A DNA stretch of 64,000 bases, taken from positions 13,592,501 through 13,656,500 of the forward strand of contig JAEOAD010000024.1 of assembly GCA_036365145.1 (NCBI GenBank), written 5' to 3'. The notes beneath the pieces were generated by a model, which saw only the letters and a list, made by a program, of their open reading frames with translations, was not told the DNA's origin and did not search any database. Position numbers and translations under genes: made by a program. Source of the DNA: Orientallactaga sibirica. Lineage: Eukaryota; Chordata; Mammalia; Rodentia; Dipodidae. Shown piece by piece: positions 1-10,736 of this stretch; positions within the stretch are counted from its first letter, which is position 1; each line of letters opens with the position of its first letter.

Positions 1-148
1 AGGTCACTGGGGCCCGGTCTTAAGGTGTGGTGATGGGTTTGAGATTCCATTGTAAAGATATGCAAATGTGTCTAGCAGGAGTTCCTGAAGTGTGCTGTGT
101 GACCTTTTGGCTGTAGTTTTACTCTGGGTGCTGTGGTGGCTGGTTAAA
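1..148 (+). repeat. MaLR-like LTR fragment
   Basis: The order of short motifs (ttaaggtgtgg, gagttcctg, tgtggtggctgg) follows the middle of the better preserved LTR at 16436-16808. The element is cut by the window edge and has no coding content. Confidence 0.4.
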
Positions 149-368
149 CAAAGTACTCTAGAACATAGCAGCTGAAAATGAAAAATATAGGCATTTATTG
201 TTTCACGGTTTCTGTGGCTCAGACCCGAGGGCACAGCTCAGCTGGTGGTTCCAGCCAGAACTTCTCAGAGAAGAAGGTACAGGATCACTCACCTTAAGCC
301 AACTGCTGGTCAGCTTTAGGAGATCAGCTTCCTGAAAAAAAAAAAATTTGTTATTAAACCCTGATAAA
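149..368. other. Unassigned; possible old antisense LTR
   Basis: Contains catttattgtttcacggtttctgtggctcag, shown here only as a short phrase around 172-215, which reads like the antisense of an old LTR polyadenylation region. No gene is seen. Confidence 0.2.
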
Positions 369-369
369 T

Positions 370-588
370 GAAAAATATTTTACTTATTTATTTAAATGAG
401 AGTAGAGAGAGAGATTTGAGATTCTGGTCACCATTTTTCAGAGTTGCCATCTAGCCACTGAAAACAGCCACTGCAGACATGTATCCCAAACCTTGGGCAT
501 CTTGCTTACATGGGTCTTGGGGAATCAAACCTGGGTCCTTAGGCTTTGTAAGTAAGCACCTTAACCACTAAGCCATCATTCCAGCCCT
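370..588 (-). repeat. DIP-type tRNA-derived SINE
   Basis: Reads on the minus strand: the T-rich end (reverse of the AAATAAA tail) comes first, then GA-rich, then aaccactaagccatcattccagccc, the reverse of the SINE head. Moderately diverged. Confidence 0.8.
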
Positions 589-595
589 TCTATTT

Positions 596-815
596 ATTTT
601 TAGCTGAATAATAGTGTACAAGTTAGCAAGGAACCATATGATGTTCCCAAGCATGTGGATGACATGATGTAACAATCAAGGTCATTAGCATACCCATCCA
701 AAGCTCATTCATTCTGCAGAGCTGCCTCACTTCATCTCCATTTTGGTCCCCTGCCTCTCAGTACATCTCCATGTGGGTTCTCTAGAGAGTGGTCAGGACT
801 TCCTCTAAAATGCTT
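596..815 (-). repeat. Possible ancient L1M fragment
   Basis: Phrases such as caatcaaggtcattagcatacccatcc resemble the antisense of mammalian-wide L1 3' sequence. Strongly decayed. Confidence 0.3.
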
Positions 816-824
816 GTAATTGGG

Positions 825-1064
825 GGCTGGAGAGATGGCTTAGCAGTTATGGCACTTGCCTGAAAAGTCAAAGGACCCTGGTTCCATTCCCCAGGACCCA
901 TGTAAGCCAGACACTCAAGGAGGCGCATGTGTCTGCAGTTCTGTGGTGCAGTGGAGGGAAGAGCCCTGGTTCATGCCCACTTCTCTCTCACTCACCTTAA
1001 GCCTCTCTCTCTCTCTTTAGGAGATCTCTCTCTCTCAAATAAATAAATAAAATATATTTTTAAA
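825..1064 (+). repeat. DIP-type SINE
   Basis: Starts ggggctggagagatggctta, has the cagtggagg/CT-rich 3' body and ends in AAATAAATAAATAAA. Near full length. Confidence 0.85.
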
Positions 1065-1083
1065 TGTTTGTAATTAATTTATT

Positions 1084-1232
1084 TTGGGGTGGAAAGATGG
1101 CTCAGTGATAGAAGACACTGGGCCTGAGTTTGACTCCCCAGTACCATGCAGGGGTGCATGCGTCTGGACTTCATTTGCAGTGGCAAGAATCCCTGTTTCA
1201 CCCATTACCCACCTCTCACCTCACAAATAAAT
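1084..1232 (+). repeat. DIP-type SINE, short
   Basis: Head ggggtggaaagatggctcag, middle tgcatgcgtctgg and tail acaaataaatag are present, with an internal deletion. Confidence 0.65.
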
Positions 1233-1234
1233 AG

Positions 1235-1975
1235 TTTTACAGCAATTCTGGATTTATATCAGAATAGAGAGGAAGGCACAGAAATTGCTTGTATATATCC
1301 TCTGCCCCCACACTTGATTGTATACAGCTGATTATAACACTCCACACAGTACAGAGTGGTACATTTGTTATAACTGATGAACTTCACTGACACCTCATTA
1401 GCACTCAAAGTCCAAGCCTACACAAGGGTCCACTCTTGGGGTTGTTTGTACACTTTGTGACTTTGGTCGGATGCCTGGCATAGATTTACTAACATAGTAG
1501 ATATACCAAATATTTTTGGTGCCCTGAATCTCTTCTGTACTCTGTCAATTCATCCCTTGTTCTAACAACCTTTCATCTCTGTACTATCACCACACGTTGC
1601 CTTTTCCAGAAAATCAGACAGTTGCCAGTCTACAGTGTGTAGTCTTCCCAAATCACTTAGTAATATACATTCAAGCTTCTGCCATGATGATTCTGGGCTT
1701 AATAGTTCATGTGTTTTTCCTGTTCTATACCTTCAACTACTGAAAGGCATATTGGTTGCTTCTAAGTTTTGGCAATTATAAATAAAGCTGCTATATAAAC
1801 ATCCATATATAGGATTTTGTGCAGGCCTCCATTTTTTTAACTTCTTCTGGTAGATACTGAACTGTATAGTATGTTTAGCTTTGTAAGAGAGTGACATGTT
1901 GTCTTTCAAAGTGTTTGCAACACTTCACACTTATGAGGCTATGTCGTCTTAGATTCTTACAGAGGTCTTTTAAAA
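1235..1975 (-). repeat. Ancient L1M fragment, antisense
   Basis: Read on the plus strand, phrases such as ttggttgcttctaagttttg, gcaattataaataaagctgc and gtatgtttagctttgtaag match, from memory, the antisense of the mammalian-wide L1 ORF2 end and 3' region. Many substitutions; no open frame. Confidence 0.6.
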
Positions 1976-2171
1976 GTTGGAATGAATTGATGCAAGTATT
2001 TTGCATAATTTCCAAACAATTAGAATGATAACATGTTTAGTAGGTACTTTGCATAACTTCAGGGCAAATTGAGATGAATGAGCACCTACAAAGCAATGGG
2101 TAATCCATATGCATAATCCATTCAGGAGAAACTTTATAAAAATCATTTTAAGTCTATAAAAATTACATTAT
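1976..2171. other. AT-rich unassigned DNA
   Basis: No repeat or gene recognised. Confidence 0.4.
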
Positions 2172-2836
2172 TAGCTGTGTTGTTTTGAATCAGTTCCCTG
2201 CCCCGTCCCCCACCCCCCATGAATGCATCTGTACTGAATGTTTGGTTCCCAGCTGGTAGCAATTTGGAAGGTGGAGACCCGCTGGAGGAGGTGTGTTACT
2301 GGGGGTGGAGCTTGAGATTTCTTACCCCCCAAATTTCCAGTGCTAATCAGCTTTCCTGCTGTTGTTGTCCACTGATGTTGGCCAGGAGGTGATGTCCAGC
2401 CTCTGTTCATGCCATGCTTTCCTCTGCCATCATGAAGCCCCTAGAGACTGGAAACCAAAATTAAAAATTAAAATTAAACTAAAAAAAAATTTTTGTACTG
2501 GAGAGATGGCTTAGCGGTTAAGGCGCCTGCCTGCTAAGCCTAAGAACTGGTTCCAATCTCCAGGTCCCACGTTTAGCCAGAAGCAGTGACGCAAGGGTGC
2601 AATGCCGCACTTGCCCACAAGGGGGCGCACACATCTGGATTTTGTTCACAGCAGCTGAGACATTGCTGGCCCACCCATTCTCTATCTATCTCCCGCTCCC
2701 TCTCTCTCTGTGTCTTTCTCCAAAAATAAATAAAATAAAATAAATCTTAATAATAAATCTAAATAATAAATCTTTTTTCCCATCAGCTGCTTTGAATCAG
2801 GTGCTTTATCTCAGCAACAAGAAGGTAACTACAACA
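2172..2836 (+). repeat. MaLR-type LTR split by a SINE
   Basis: Begins tgttgttttgaat, has the ggttcccagctgg and ctggaggaggtgtgttactggg blocks of rodent MaLR (ORR1/MT-like) LTRs, and ends gaaggtaactacaaca after the SINE at 2498-2775. Non-autonomous retroviral-like relic; no coding capacity. Confidence 0.6.
2498..2775 (+). repeat. DIP-type SINE with CTCF-like core
   Basis: Full-length copy inside a MaLR LTR: head ctggagagatggcttagcgg, tail aaaataaataaaataaaat. At 2615-2628 it carries CCACAAGGGGGCGC, very close to the CTCF core consensus. The longer form has an extra block around 2590-2615 (gacgcaagggtgc) that most copies lack. Confidence 0.85.
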
Positions 2837-3059
2837 TTAGTAATTATTATAAGGGCTCCAACAACATACAAGAGAAAGCTTTCTTCTGAGAATTTAAGAA
2901 TACTTAATGTCTAATCTTCCCAGTGTCTACTGGAGGCTAGTTCTTTTACTTGCTTTTAATCGATGTAATACTTTATTAGAATCCCATTCTCTCAAGTGGC
3001 CTATAATGAATGACCTTCTTTAAGATACTTCTGAGTGTAAGGTTTATGAACATAAACTA

Positions 3060-3265
3060 CTCTGGGGTCAGGTTGCCTAGGTCAGACCAGCATATACCTC
3101 AGGGAAGTTACTTAATCCATATTCATCAGTTTTCTCTTTCATAATACAGACAGATGTTTTATAATAATATTATATACCTTCATAAGATTTTATAAGTGTT
3201 AAATGAATTAATACCCATAAAATTCTTAGGATACCTAACACATGATAACACTTGGTTATTATTAT
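3060..3265 (+). repeat. MIR remnant
   Basis: The order ctggggtcaggttgcct, cagggaagttacttaa, cagttttctctttcataata, gttaaatgaattaata and ttggttattatta follows the MIR consensus from its tRNA-derived part to its tail, at the divergence expected for a mammalian-wide SINE. Confidence 0.6.
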
Positions 3266-3871
3266 GTTTTAGTTATTTTTTTATCTAATACATTAGGAGT
3301 GTAACACAAGAAACTTAACTTAATGTGTTTGCTTACACAATAGAATACATTGTCCAAAATAAATTATATTGCTAACAATAGATAGGAATCCAAGGAAGTC
3401 CACAAATGTCCTTTTGCCCTTAATGGGGTTGAGATATTAATTATTCCTCTGATCTCTAAATTTTCTGGCTTTTTGCTAAATTCTGAAAAGCAACTATAAA
3501 GTGAGTAGGGCATTGTTGGTATCACTGCTGGCCATAGGGAACACCAGGTTGTTATCCTGCAGGTGGGAGCTGTGAGGGGCTCCAATAAAGAGAGTGGGAT
3601 TATCCTTCCCTTTCCCATTTGAAGAACATTTAATTCCAAGGCTCCAAAGATGTCAGTTGCAAAGAAAGACTCCAGGCTGCAATTTTTGTACAATATTTAG
3701 CAACTTAAATACACTTTACTAAACTGTGTGTCAGCATTATAGTTCTCAAGAAAAGTTAAGAACCAAATTGCCCATTGAGAATTATTTCCCATTTATGGGT
3801 AAAAGACTAATAATTGTGGGAGAAGCATATTTCCTCTGATGGCAACAAAAATCTTGAAACAGTGTTATCAG
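3266..3871. other. Unassigned non-repeat stretch
   Basis: No SINE, LINE or LTR recognised. A 109-codon minus-strand frame (3364-3693) has no recognisable domain and is not claimed. Confidence 0.4.
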
Positions 3872-4160
3872 GGACTGGGGAAATAGCACAGTGAGTAAAA
3901 TGCTTTGCCTTGCATTTTTACCTAAGATTGATCCCCAGTATCCAACTGGAGGCAGTGAGGCATGTGCCTGTAATCCCAGCACTGAGGAGGTGGTGATCGG
4001 AGAATCTCTGGGGAATTCTGGACAGCCAATGTAGTCTAGTTGGTGAATTCCAGCTGAAGGAGAGTCCCTGTCTCAAAAAAACATGAATTTCAACATTGCC
4101 TTCTGGCTTCTACATGCACACACATACACATATATGTACACACATGTGCATTTACCAAAA
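3872..4160 (+). repeat. B4-type SINE
   Basis: Head gggactggggaaatagcacagtgag, B1-like middle tgcctgtaatcccagcactgagg, then the B4 tail ttctggcttctacatgcacac with a CA-rich end. Confidence 0.7.
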
Positions 4161-4177
4161 AGGAAAAAGAAATAGAG

Positions 4178-4795
4178 TCTGTGGAGTCGGGTCAGTTGGT
4201 AAAGTGCTTTCCACACAAGCACAGGGACCTGAGTTCAGATCCCCAGCACCCATAGTGGCACATGTCAGGAATCCCAGTGCTGGAGAGGCAGAGATAGGAG
4301 GATCTCTGGGGCTTACTGGCTAGCCAGTCTAGCTGAATTAGTGAGCTACAGGTTCAGTGAGACCCTATCTCAAAAAATGAAGTAGAAGACTGGAGAGATG
4401 GCTTAGCACTTAAGGCACCTAGGACCCATGTTCAACCCTCCAGGTCCCACATAGGCCAGGTGCACAAGGTGATACAAGCACACATGCACACAAGATGGCA
4501 CACACGTCTGGAGTTCAATTGCGGTGGCTGGAGGTCCTGGCATGCCAATTCTTTCTCTCTCTCTCTCTCTCTCTCTCCCTCTCTCTCTCTCTCATAAAAA
4601 ATAAGGTGGAGAGCAACTGAGAAACACACGTGAGGTCAACCTCTGACCTCTACATGCACACATACGCACATATGCATACATGTGTGGCCACACACATACA
4701 AACATGTATACACATAACACACGTACACACATATGTACATATGGATGCCCACACACCCTCAAACATGCATACACATAACACACACACATTAGAAG
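4178..4795 (+). repeat. B4-type SINE split by a DIP SINE
   Basis: Head gtcagttggtaaagtgctttcc, middle ggaatcccagtgctgg and gaccctatctcaaaa, then resumes after the inserted SINE with aataaggtggagagcaac and the CA-rich end (4655-4790). Confidence 0.75.
4384..4600 (+). repeat. DIP-type SINE inside a B4
   Basis: Head agactggagagatggcttag, body tggagttcaattgcggtggctgg, long CT run 4551-4592, short cataaaaaataa tail. Its position dates it after the B4. Confidence 0.8.
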
Positions 4796-5050
4796 CAAAA
4801 AGGAAGGAAAAAGTTAAAAAGGAGTATTATAAATTGAAAGGGGGAAAAGGGCATGTCCTAAAGCCTCTGTGTTTGTCACTCTGCCTTCAGCAGAGGTTCT
4901 GTTGGTGACACTTTTGTGTTCTCTATTTCTCTGCAGCGTTTTGAGGACAGAGCTGGGCAGATCAAACACAATGCAGCATGGGGAAGAGAATGGACCTTTT
5001 TACACTGCGGGTTTTTTTTCTACTTGGGGTAGTTTTGTCCAGCTTCCTTT
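4796..5050. other. Unassigned
   Basis: No repeat or gene recognised. Confidence 0.4.
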
Positions 5051-5129
5051 GTGAGTCCTGGGGAATTGAACCTGGGTCCTTTGGCTTTGCAGGCAAGTTC
5101 CTTAACCACTAAATCATCTCTCCAGCCTA
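5051..5129 (-). repeat. DIP-type SINE head fragment
   Basis: gggtcctttggctttgcagg and ccactaaatcatctctccagcc are the reversed SINE head; the 3' half is missing. Confidence 0.7.
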
Positions 5130-5294
5130 ACTTGGGATATTTTTTAAAATCAAACATCTATGAGTACAGCCAATGTACTCGCCAGTCTTGCTTGAAAACC
5201 AGTGACTCCAAACACACGTTCCTGATCCCTCCAAACTAGGAATGTGTTCACCTCCAGTGTAGCAGTTCCACGTTGATTTGGAATAACTTGTAGT

Positions 5295-5412
5295 CTCCAT
5301 CAGGGTGTGAACTCCTCAAGGGTGGACAAACTATGCCACTCAACTGTGTATCCACAGTGCCAATGCCATACCTTGCATGCTGGAGGAACTCAGTAAATAC
5401 TAGTTCTTGGAA
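5295..5412 (+). repeat. L2 3'-end remnant
   Basis: gtgaactcctcaagggtgg, tgtgtatccacagtgcc and ggaactcagtaaatac keep the order of the L2 3' end (…gcagggac…cccagtgcc…gctcaataaat). Confidence 0.5.
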
Positions 5413-5734
5413 GAACAAAATCAGGAACTGCATGGGGTGGAACAGTGACAGTCTTTTTTCTTTTTACTCCTTGTTTTAAGTGTAGCCAGATTTCTTGTCT
5501 TTTAGAACAAGGTGGAATGACACTAATGTGCGGTCCAGAAGAAAAACACTCAAAAAGCTGGCTTCTAAAAGCCACTTCAGGTCCAAGCTTTAAAGAGCAC
5601 CTTATATTTCTATGGTACCCAGGCAAACTGGCAGAGTCAGGAAATTAGAAACTGTCCAAGAAAAAATCCTTAATGGGAAAAGGGCTGGTATCCAGTAAAA
5701 TAACACCTTCAATGTGACATTAAGGAATACAAGC
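5413..5734. other. Unassigned non-repeat stretch
   Basis: Overlapping short frames on both strands (5390-5648) show no known domain. Nothing else seen. Confidence 0.35.
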
Positions 5735-5955
5735 AGAGAGTTAGGCACATGCCATGGACTGAATGGTTGTGTCCCCCAAATTTATGTGTTGAAGCCCTAA
5801 CCCCAGTGTGATGGCACTGGAAGTGGGCCCCTGGGATAGGATCAAGTTCTGAGAGTGAACCTCATGAACATAGTTCCCTTGTACATGACCCCAGAGAGCG
5901 CCCTTGCCCCTGCTATGTGAGGGTGTAGTAAGTCACCCATCTCAACCCAGAGAGG
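5735..5955 (+). repeat. Old LTR-like repeat (MaLR-like, uncertain)
   Basis: tggactgaatggttgtgtcc, ttgaagccctaaccccagtg and ccagagagcgcccttgcccc resemble a common ancient mammalian LTR. The family assignment is uncertain. Confidence 0.5.
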
Positions 5956-5956
5956 A

Positions 5957-6082
5957 AAATGGCCATGGTGTTGCATGCCTATAATCCCAGCACTCGGAAG
6001 GTAGGGGTAGGAAGATCGTAAATTCAAGGTCATCCTGAGTTACATACACAGTGAGTTGGAGGCCAGCCTGTCTCTGACGGTT
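5957..6082 (+). repeat. B1-type SINE
   Basis: gcatgcctataatcccagcactcgg followed by ggccagcctgtctctg; the right end is truncated. Confidence 0.7.
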
Positions 6083-6475
6083 TTTATTTACTATCAACTT
6101 GATAGAATCCAGAATCACCTTCGAGGGATTATTATATAGACTAGATTAACCTCTGTGCATGCCTGTGAGGGATAATCTTGATGACGTTCATTAAGGTGGG
6201 ATGACCCACGTTAACTGCGGGTGCCACCATTCTATAGGCTGTACTCCTGGACAAGATTAAAAGGAGAGAATTGGTTGAGCAGCAGCCTTCCTCACTATCT
6301 ACTTCCTCCCTGCTGGTATGACAATATGGCTACCATCTTGCTCCTGCCACCTTCCCCTGTTAAGATGGACTCTACCATTCTAGAACTATAAGCCAAACTA
6401 AACCCTTTTCCTTCCATAAGCTTTGTCTTGGTCAGTTTTTTTTTTTTTTTTTATTCCAGCAATATGCAAATGACT
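6083..6475 (+). repeat. LTR-like repeat
   Basis: Starts ttactatcaacttgatagaa, includes ctctgtgcatgcctgtgagg, and ends ataagccaaactaaaccc with a poly(T)-associated tail at 6438-6452. The same element recurs, better kept, at 36360-36715. Exact family not recognised. Confidence 0.5.
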
Positions 6476-6639
6476 GATGTACTGTCTAATAAATAAATAT
6501 AATGAGACCAAGAAAAGAGCTTTACCTTATCTTAGCCATACCTACCTGAACTACACTTCCAGTCTCCAGCACACAGGGAGAAATAAATACCTCTTGCTTA
6601 CAAGCCACCCAGGCTGGGATAATCTTTTATCAAGACAGC

Positions 6640-7490
6640 AGCTCTCCTACAGGAATGAACACCGAGATTGCAGACACCCAGTTAAAGCTTAAGGCTCACT
6701 TTGACAGAGGGCAGATCTGGCCTTTACTGTCATGTTGCACAGGCATGAGCTGAAAATAAGCAAGGGAAGAGCTTTGGAGTGGAGAGAAGCTGGGCCCTCT
6801 GGGTTAAGTCTTCTTCTTGTCTGCTAAGCAGGCCATCTGTGAGGCCCGTCTGCGGAAATGTGTGTGTGAAATGGCAGCGGAGCTCTCCCTCCCTCATTAT
6901 CATTGTTACCGTTGTTAAAAATAGCTTTAGGTCATCCAACATATTTATGGAAGGAGCTGGTCTCAGATTAGAGATAAGCAAATACCATTATATTCCATTT
7001 ATGGAAATCAGAGCTCAGCAGTTAAATGCCACTAAAAGAGATGATTTTCTAGCTCAATAGAACGAAGGAATTTTTAGCTTTTAAATTTGGGTTTTTATCA
7101 GATGGAAGGAAGTAATATTGAAGAATGGGGAGATTAAATGTCAAGACCAAGGACATATCTACATAGGGCAATCAAATTGGCCCGAGTGGCGTGATCCCAG
7201 CCAACTTTCGTCAAAGGGGTTGTGAGCTGACTCAGTCTCAGAAACTGGCTGACCAGCTCCGTAGCGATCAATGCCTTTTGTCCTAGTCTCAAATGGTCTT
7301 CAGGTCTTCCTTCACCGTTTCCTTCATAAGTACACACAATTCAGTTAAAATGGCCAAATCCTCTTGGAAATATTTAAATTATACTATTTCTACACATCAT
7401 AGATGCTTTCAATCAATGACCGCGTACTTAAACACATTCATTACGATGAACACTTTTGTTTTAATTATCGTTTTTTTTCCTATGATATAG
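6640..7490. other. Candidate conserved non-coding block
   Basis: About 850 bp without recognisable transposon sequence, between an LTR and old B1 fragments. It keeps CpGs in a CpG-poor setting (gcgg, cgtgatcc, tttcgtc, accgcgtac) and many ATTA/TAAT and AT-rich blocks. Short frames in three registers look accidental. Enhancer status is inference only. Confidence 0.35.
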
Positions 7491-7714
7491 ATGTTTTCCC
7501 CCTTTCTTCAAGTATATAGATGTATCGTGTTTGCCAAATTGCCCAATAAATGAGGATTTGGGCTGAATTTTGTCCATCTTTTTACAGCATGACGTGCATG
7601 TAATTCTCACCAATAGCATTACCATAGGAGCAAATGTGCAACAACTAATAATAACATATGGGACCATAATTATGAATTGATTGTTTAAACAGACTCTCTT
7701 TCCTCCTGGACCAT

Positions 7715-7830
7715 ACCCTCCCGTTTTTCTGGGTCTTGCTACGTAACCCAGCCTGGCCTTGATTTCACAATCTGCCAGCCTATATCCCAAAAAAAGGACT
7801 ACAAACATGTATTGCCATGCCTGGCTTCCT
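7715..7830 (-). repeat. B1-type SINE, degraded
   Basis: gtaacccagcctggccttga and attgccatgcctggct are reversed B1 blocks. Confidence 0.6.
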
Positions 7831-7999
7831 CCCAAGTCCTTTGTATGCAGTTACAAGTGACCCCATCTCACTACCTCTGCTGCTGATCCTGAACGTCTTT
7901 GGTAGCCCACATAGCCCATGTCATCTTGTTTATGTGCAATAGACTTTCATTATGAGAGCTGCCCTCCAGGAGCTGCGTCCTTTTGTTATTGTTTGTTAT

Positions 8000-8085
8000 T
8001 GTTACGCTATAGTCCCAGGCTGGCCTGGAACTCACAGTGATCTTCCTACCACTGCCTCCTGAGTGTTGGAATTAAAGCTTTGCTT
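8000..8085 (-). repeat. B1-type SINE fragment
   Basis: cccaggctggcctggaactc and cctgagtgttggaattaaa are reversed B1. Confidence 0.65.
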
Positions 8086-8276
8086 TATATAGTATATCTT
8101 TTCCTAAAGTCCCTTAAGGTGGCTGCTGTTTGTGTTATCTCCACTGAAAGTGAGCACATGGATGCACACTGAGATTAAGCTCTAGGCTCATGTTCACATA
8201 AGCAGGGTGTTGACATGACTGGTCAGCAAACATGTGCTTGCTTCCCATTGTGTACAGAGTAGCCTTTCCTGACTTT

Positions 8277-8510
8277 TTTTTTTTTTTTTAGAGAGAGTGA
8301 GCGAGAAAGAGAGAGACAGAGAGAATTGGCACACCAGGGCCTCAGCCACTGCAATCAAACTCCAGACACTAGTGCCACCTCATGGGCATGTGTGACCTTG
8401 CTCTTGCCTCACCTTTGTGAGTCTGGCTTACATGGGATTGGTAGAGTCAAATGTGGGTCCTTAGGCTTCACAGGCAAGTGCCTTAACCACTAAGCCAACT
8501 CTCCAGTCCT
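8277..8510 (-). repeat. DIP-type SINE with target-site duplication
   Basis: Poly(T) at 8275-8291, GA-rich block, then ccactaagccaactctccag. The flanks repeat ctttcctgactt at about 8265 and 8511, a clean target-site duplication. Confidence 0.9.
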
Positions 8511-8799
8511 CTTTCCTGACTTCTTGATATTGAATTTGCACTCACTCCATAGAATGTTCACTGATAGGGCCTGAGCAGCCGCCTTCAATGTGCTCCATGA
8601 ATTTGGCTTATCTCTTGCATTCTGGTCATTTGTCATGACAAGAACATGGATGTTAGAGCTTCAGCAGAAACCACATAATAAAATACACAGGGAAAAAAGT
8701 CTATCTTATAGGTCCCAGGAATATCAGGACAAACTGTCACCTAAGTTAAACTCATAACTTAGAACTAATTTACACACCTGTAAACAAAAGATTAATCAT

Positions 8800-8892
8800 A
8801 GCTGGGCATGGTGGCACACACCTTTAATCCCAGCACTCATGAGTCAGAGGTAGGAGAATCACTGTGAGTCTGAAACTGAAAACAAAAAAAGA
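8800..8892 (+). repeat. B1-type SINE, 3'-truncated
   Basis: gctgggcatggtggcacaca and taatcccagcactcatgag, then jumps to an A-rich tail. Confidence 0.75.
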
Positions 8893-8939
8893 TCAATCAT
8901 TATTGTTTGCTGGTTTGTTTGTTTTTGCTATTTGAGGGT

Positions 8940-9545
8940 ATTTTGTTGCTTTGTATCGAATATTTGTGTTGCCATCACCTCTCAAGTTTATATACTGATG
9001 CTCTAATCTTCAATGTAATGGTGATGATGATATTGGGATGTCATTAGCTTACAAAGGTGGGTCCCTCATGACTGGGGTTAGTGCACTTAAAAGGAGACAC
9101 AAGGGCTAGAGAGATGCCTCAGTGGTTAAGGCGCTTGCCTGCAAAGCCTGACAACCTAGGTTCAATACCCTAGTTCCCATATAAAACCAGATGTACAAAG
9201 TAGCTCATGCATCTGGAGTTCATGTGCAGCAGCTAGAGGCCCTGACATGCCCATATTCGCTCATTCATTCATTCATTCATTCATCCTCTCTCTCTTTCCT
9301 TGCAAATAAATGAATAAAATTTTTGTTAAAAAAGAGACATTTTAAATTAAAACTTAAGGCTTAAAATTAAAATTTAAGGTAAGTGCATATTTTCATATTC
9401 TGTCCCCTATACAACCAGAAGTGTTCACTTGCTAGCCTTCTTGATCTTATACTTCCTAGCCTTCAGAATTGTGAGAAATAAAGTTCTGCAGTTTAACCCA
9501 CCCAGTCTGTGGCATTTTGTTATAGCAGCCTATACTGATTAAAAC
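8940..9545 (+). repeat. Old LTR-like repeat split by a SINE
   Basis: Left part aatgtaatggtgatgatgat and gtgggtccctcatgactggg; right part ccttcagaattgtgagaaat and cagtctgtggcattttgtta, the classic end of the family also seen at 5735 and 54236. A DIP SINE occupies 9103-9334. Confidence 0.55.
9103..9334 (+). repeat. DIP-type SINE
   Basis: gggctagagagatgcctcag head, (attc)n variant at 9262-9284 replacing part of the CT tract, aaataaatgaataaaat tail. Confidence 0.85.
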
Positions 9546-9632
9546 ATTTGTTGTACATGATTATAGCATGTAAATATCAATCTTCAGAGATGGGATTTGA
9601 ACCTATGTCTTTGGGGGCCAGAATAAGATTGT

Positions 9633-9639
<7 letters not shown>

Positions 9640-9664
<25 letters not shown>

Positions 9665-9803
9665 GCAAGGTAGGGTCTCACTCTGATCCAGGCTGACCTG
9701 GAATTAACTATGTAGTCTCAGGGTGGCCTCGAACTCACAGTGATCCTCCTACCTCTGCCACCTGAATGCTGGGATTAAAGGCATGCGCCACCACGCCTGG
9801 CTC
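9640..9803 (-). repeat. B1-type SINE
   Basis: Long poly(T) 9638-9664 then aggtagggtctcactctgat and complete reversed B1 to caccacgcctggct. Confidence 0.9.
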
Positions 9804-10299
9804 TGATTGTTCAATTCTTAACACTGCCTGCCTATGGTTAATGGAACATGGACTGAACACAAGATGTGTATCTCCAAAGCCAGAGGATTATACCTTACTT
9901 GGTTTTTAAGGCTAAGAAAAGGAAAGCAGAAACAAAGAAGAGGTAAGATGTGAGGCCTCAGAAACATGTGGGGATAGGAGATCATTCATATGGTCAAAAG
10001 CCTTTATACACACGTCTTTTCCCTCCATGAAGATAGAGCCAGTACATGTGCTAGTACAAGCAAACAAACTTATCCAGAAAAGATCAGAAGTAGCTGATTT
10101 ATATATGTCATTTTTCAACTTTCACCTAAAAGACTAGAGAATACTTCTACATATAGTCCCACTGCTTCAAAGATCCAGAAAACCACTTACAAGTCAATAT
10201 TTAACAAACACTCAGATAAAAGTGGGTTTTAAAAAATATATCAATATGACTTTCTGAAGGGAGAGGACCCCAGAAATTCACAGCAGTGGATTTCATTAA
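9804..10299. other. Unassigned
   Basis: AT-rich, no repeat or gene recognised. Confidence 0.35.
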
Positions 10300-10735
10300 G
10301 AGCATCCTTGACACTTTTTATGGAAAAAGTTATTAGCACTTGTCTTTTGGCAAAATTCCAAGTCAAGCAATTAACTCATACCTGTTCATGCTCCTCCCAT
10401 GACTTCAGATGTCGTTCTTCTTGCTTTCTTCCTGGAAACAATATGATGTTTCTGTGAGTGCCTAATTCAATTCCAAAAGTCAGCGAGCCATGGTCTCTCT
10501 TTTCTTAACCCCAGGGCTTTCAGAGTTTTAATTAACTAGTCATTATAAAGCAATTGTATGGAAGGAAATATGGTATTTGTAACACTTGGTATCAAGTGAT
10601 ATTATAATACTTAATGTCAATAAGATCATTAAGCGAGATAAATCAGAAACTTTCAAGCTGTCATCTAATCTCAATACAGATGATATTTTAGGAAGTTTTG
10701 CCAGAATTGAGTGCCCTTGTCTTTAAGCAACTCTG
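10300..10735. other. Candidate conserved non-coding block
   Basis: No transposon signature over about 435 bp before a B4 poly(T). It is rich in homeodomain-type AT cores (ttaattaac at about 10530, tcattaagcg at about 10628) and has low internal repetition. No reading frame of note. Confidence 0.3.
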
Positions 10736-10736
10736 T

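Noticed and set aside
825..900. tRNA-like A and B boxes (here and in every DIP head)
   Set aside because: These belong to the SINE's RNA polymerase III promoter; no complete cloverleaf tRNA gene was found.
7461..7835. 124-codon minus-strand frame
   Set aside because: Overlaps an antisense B1 and has no recognisable motif; no start or splice context.
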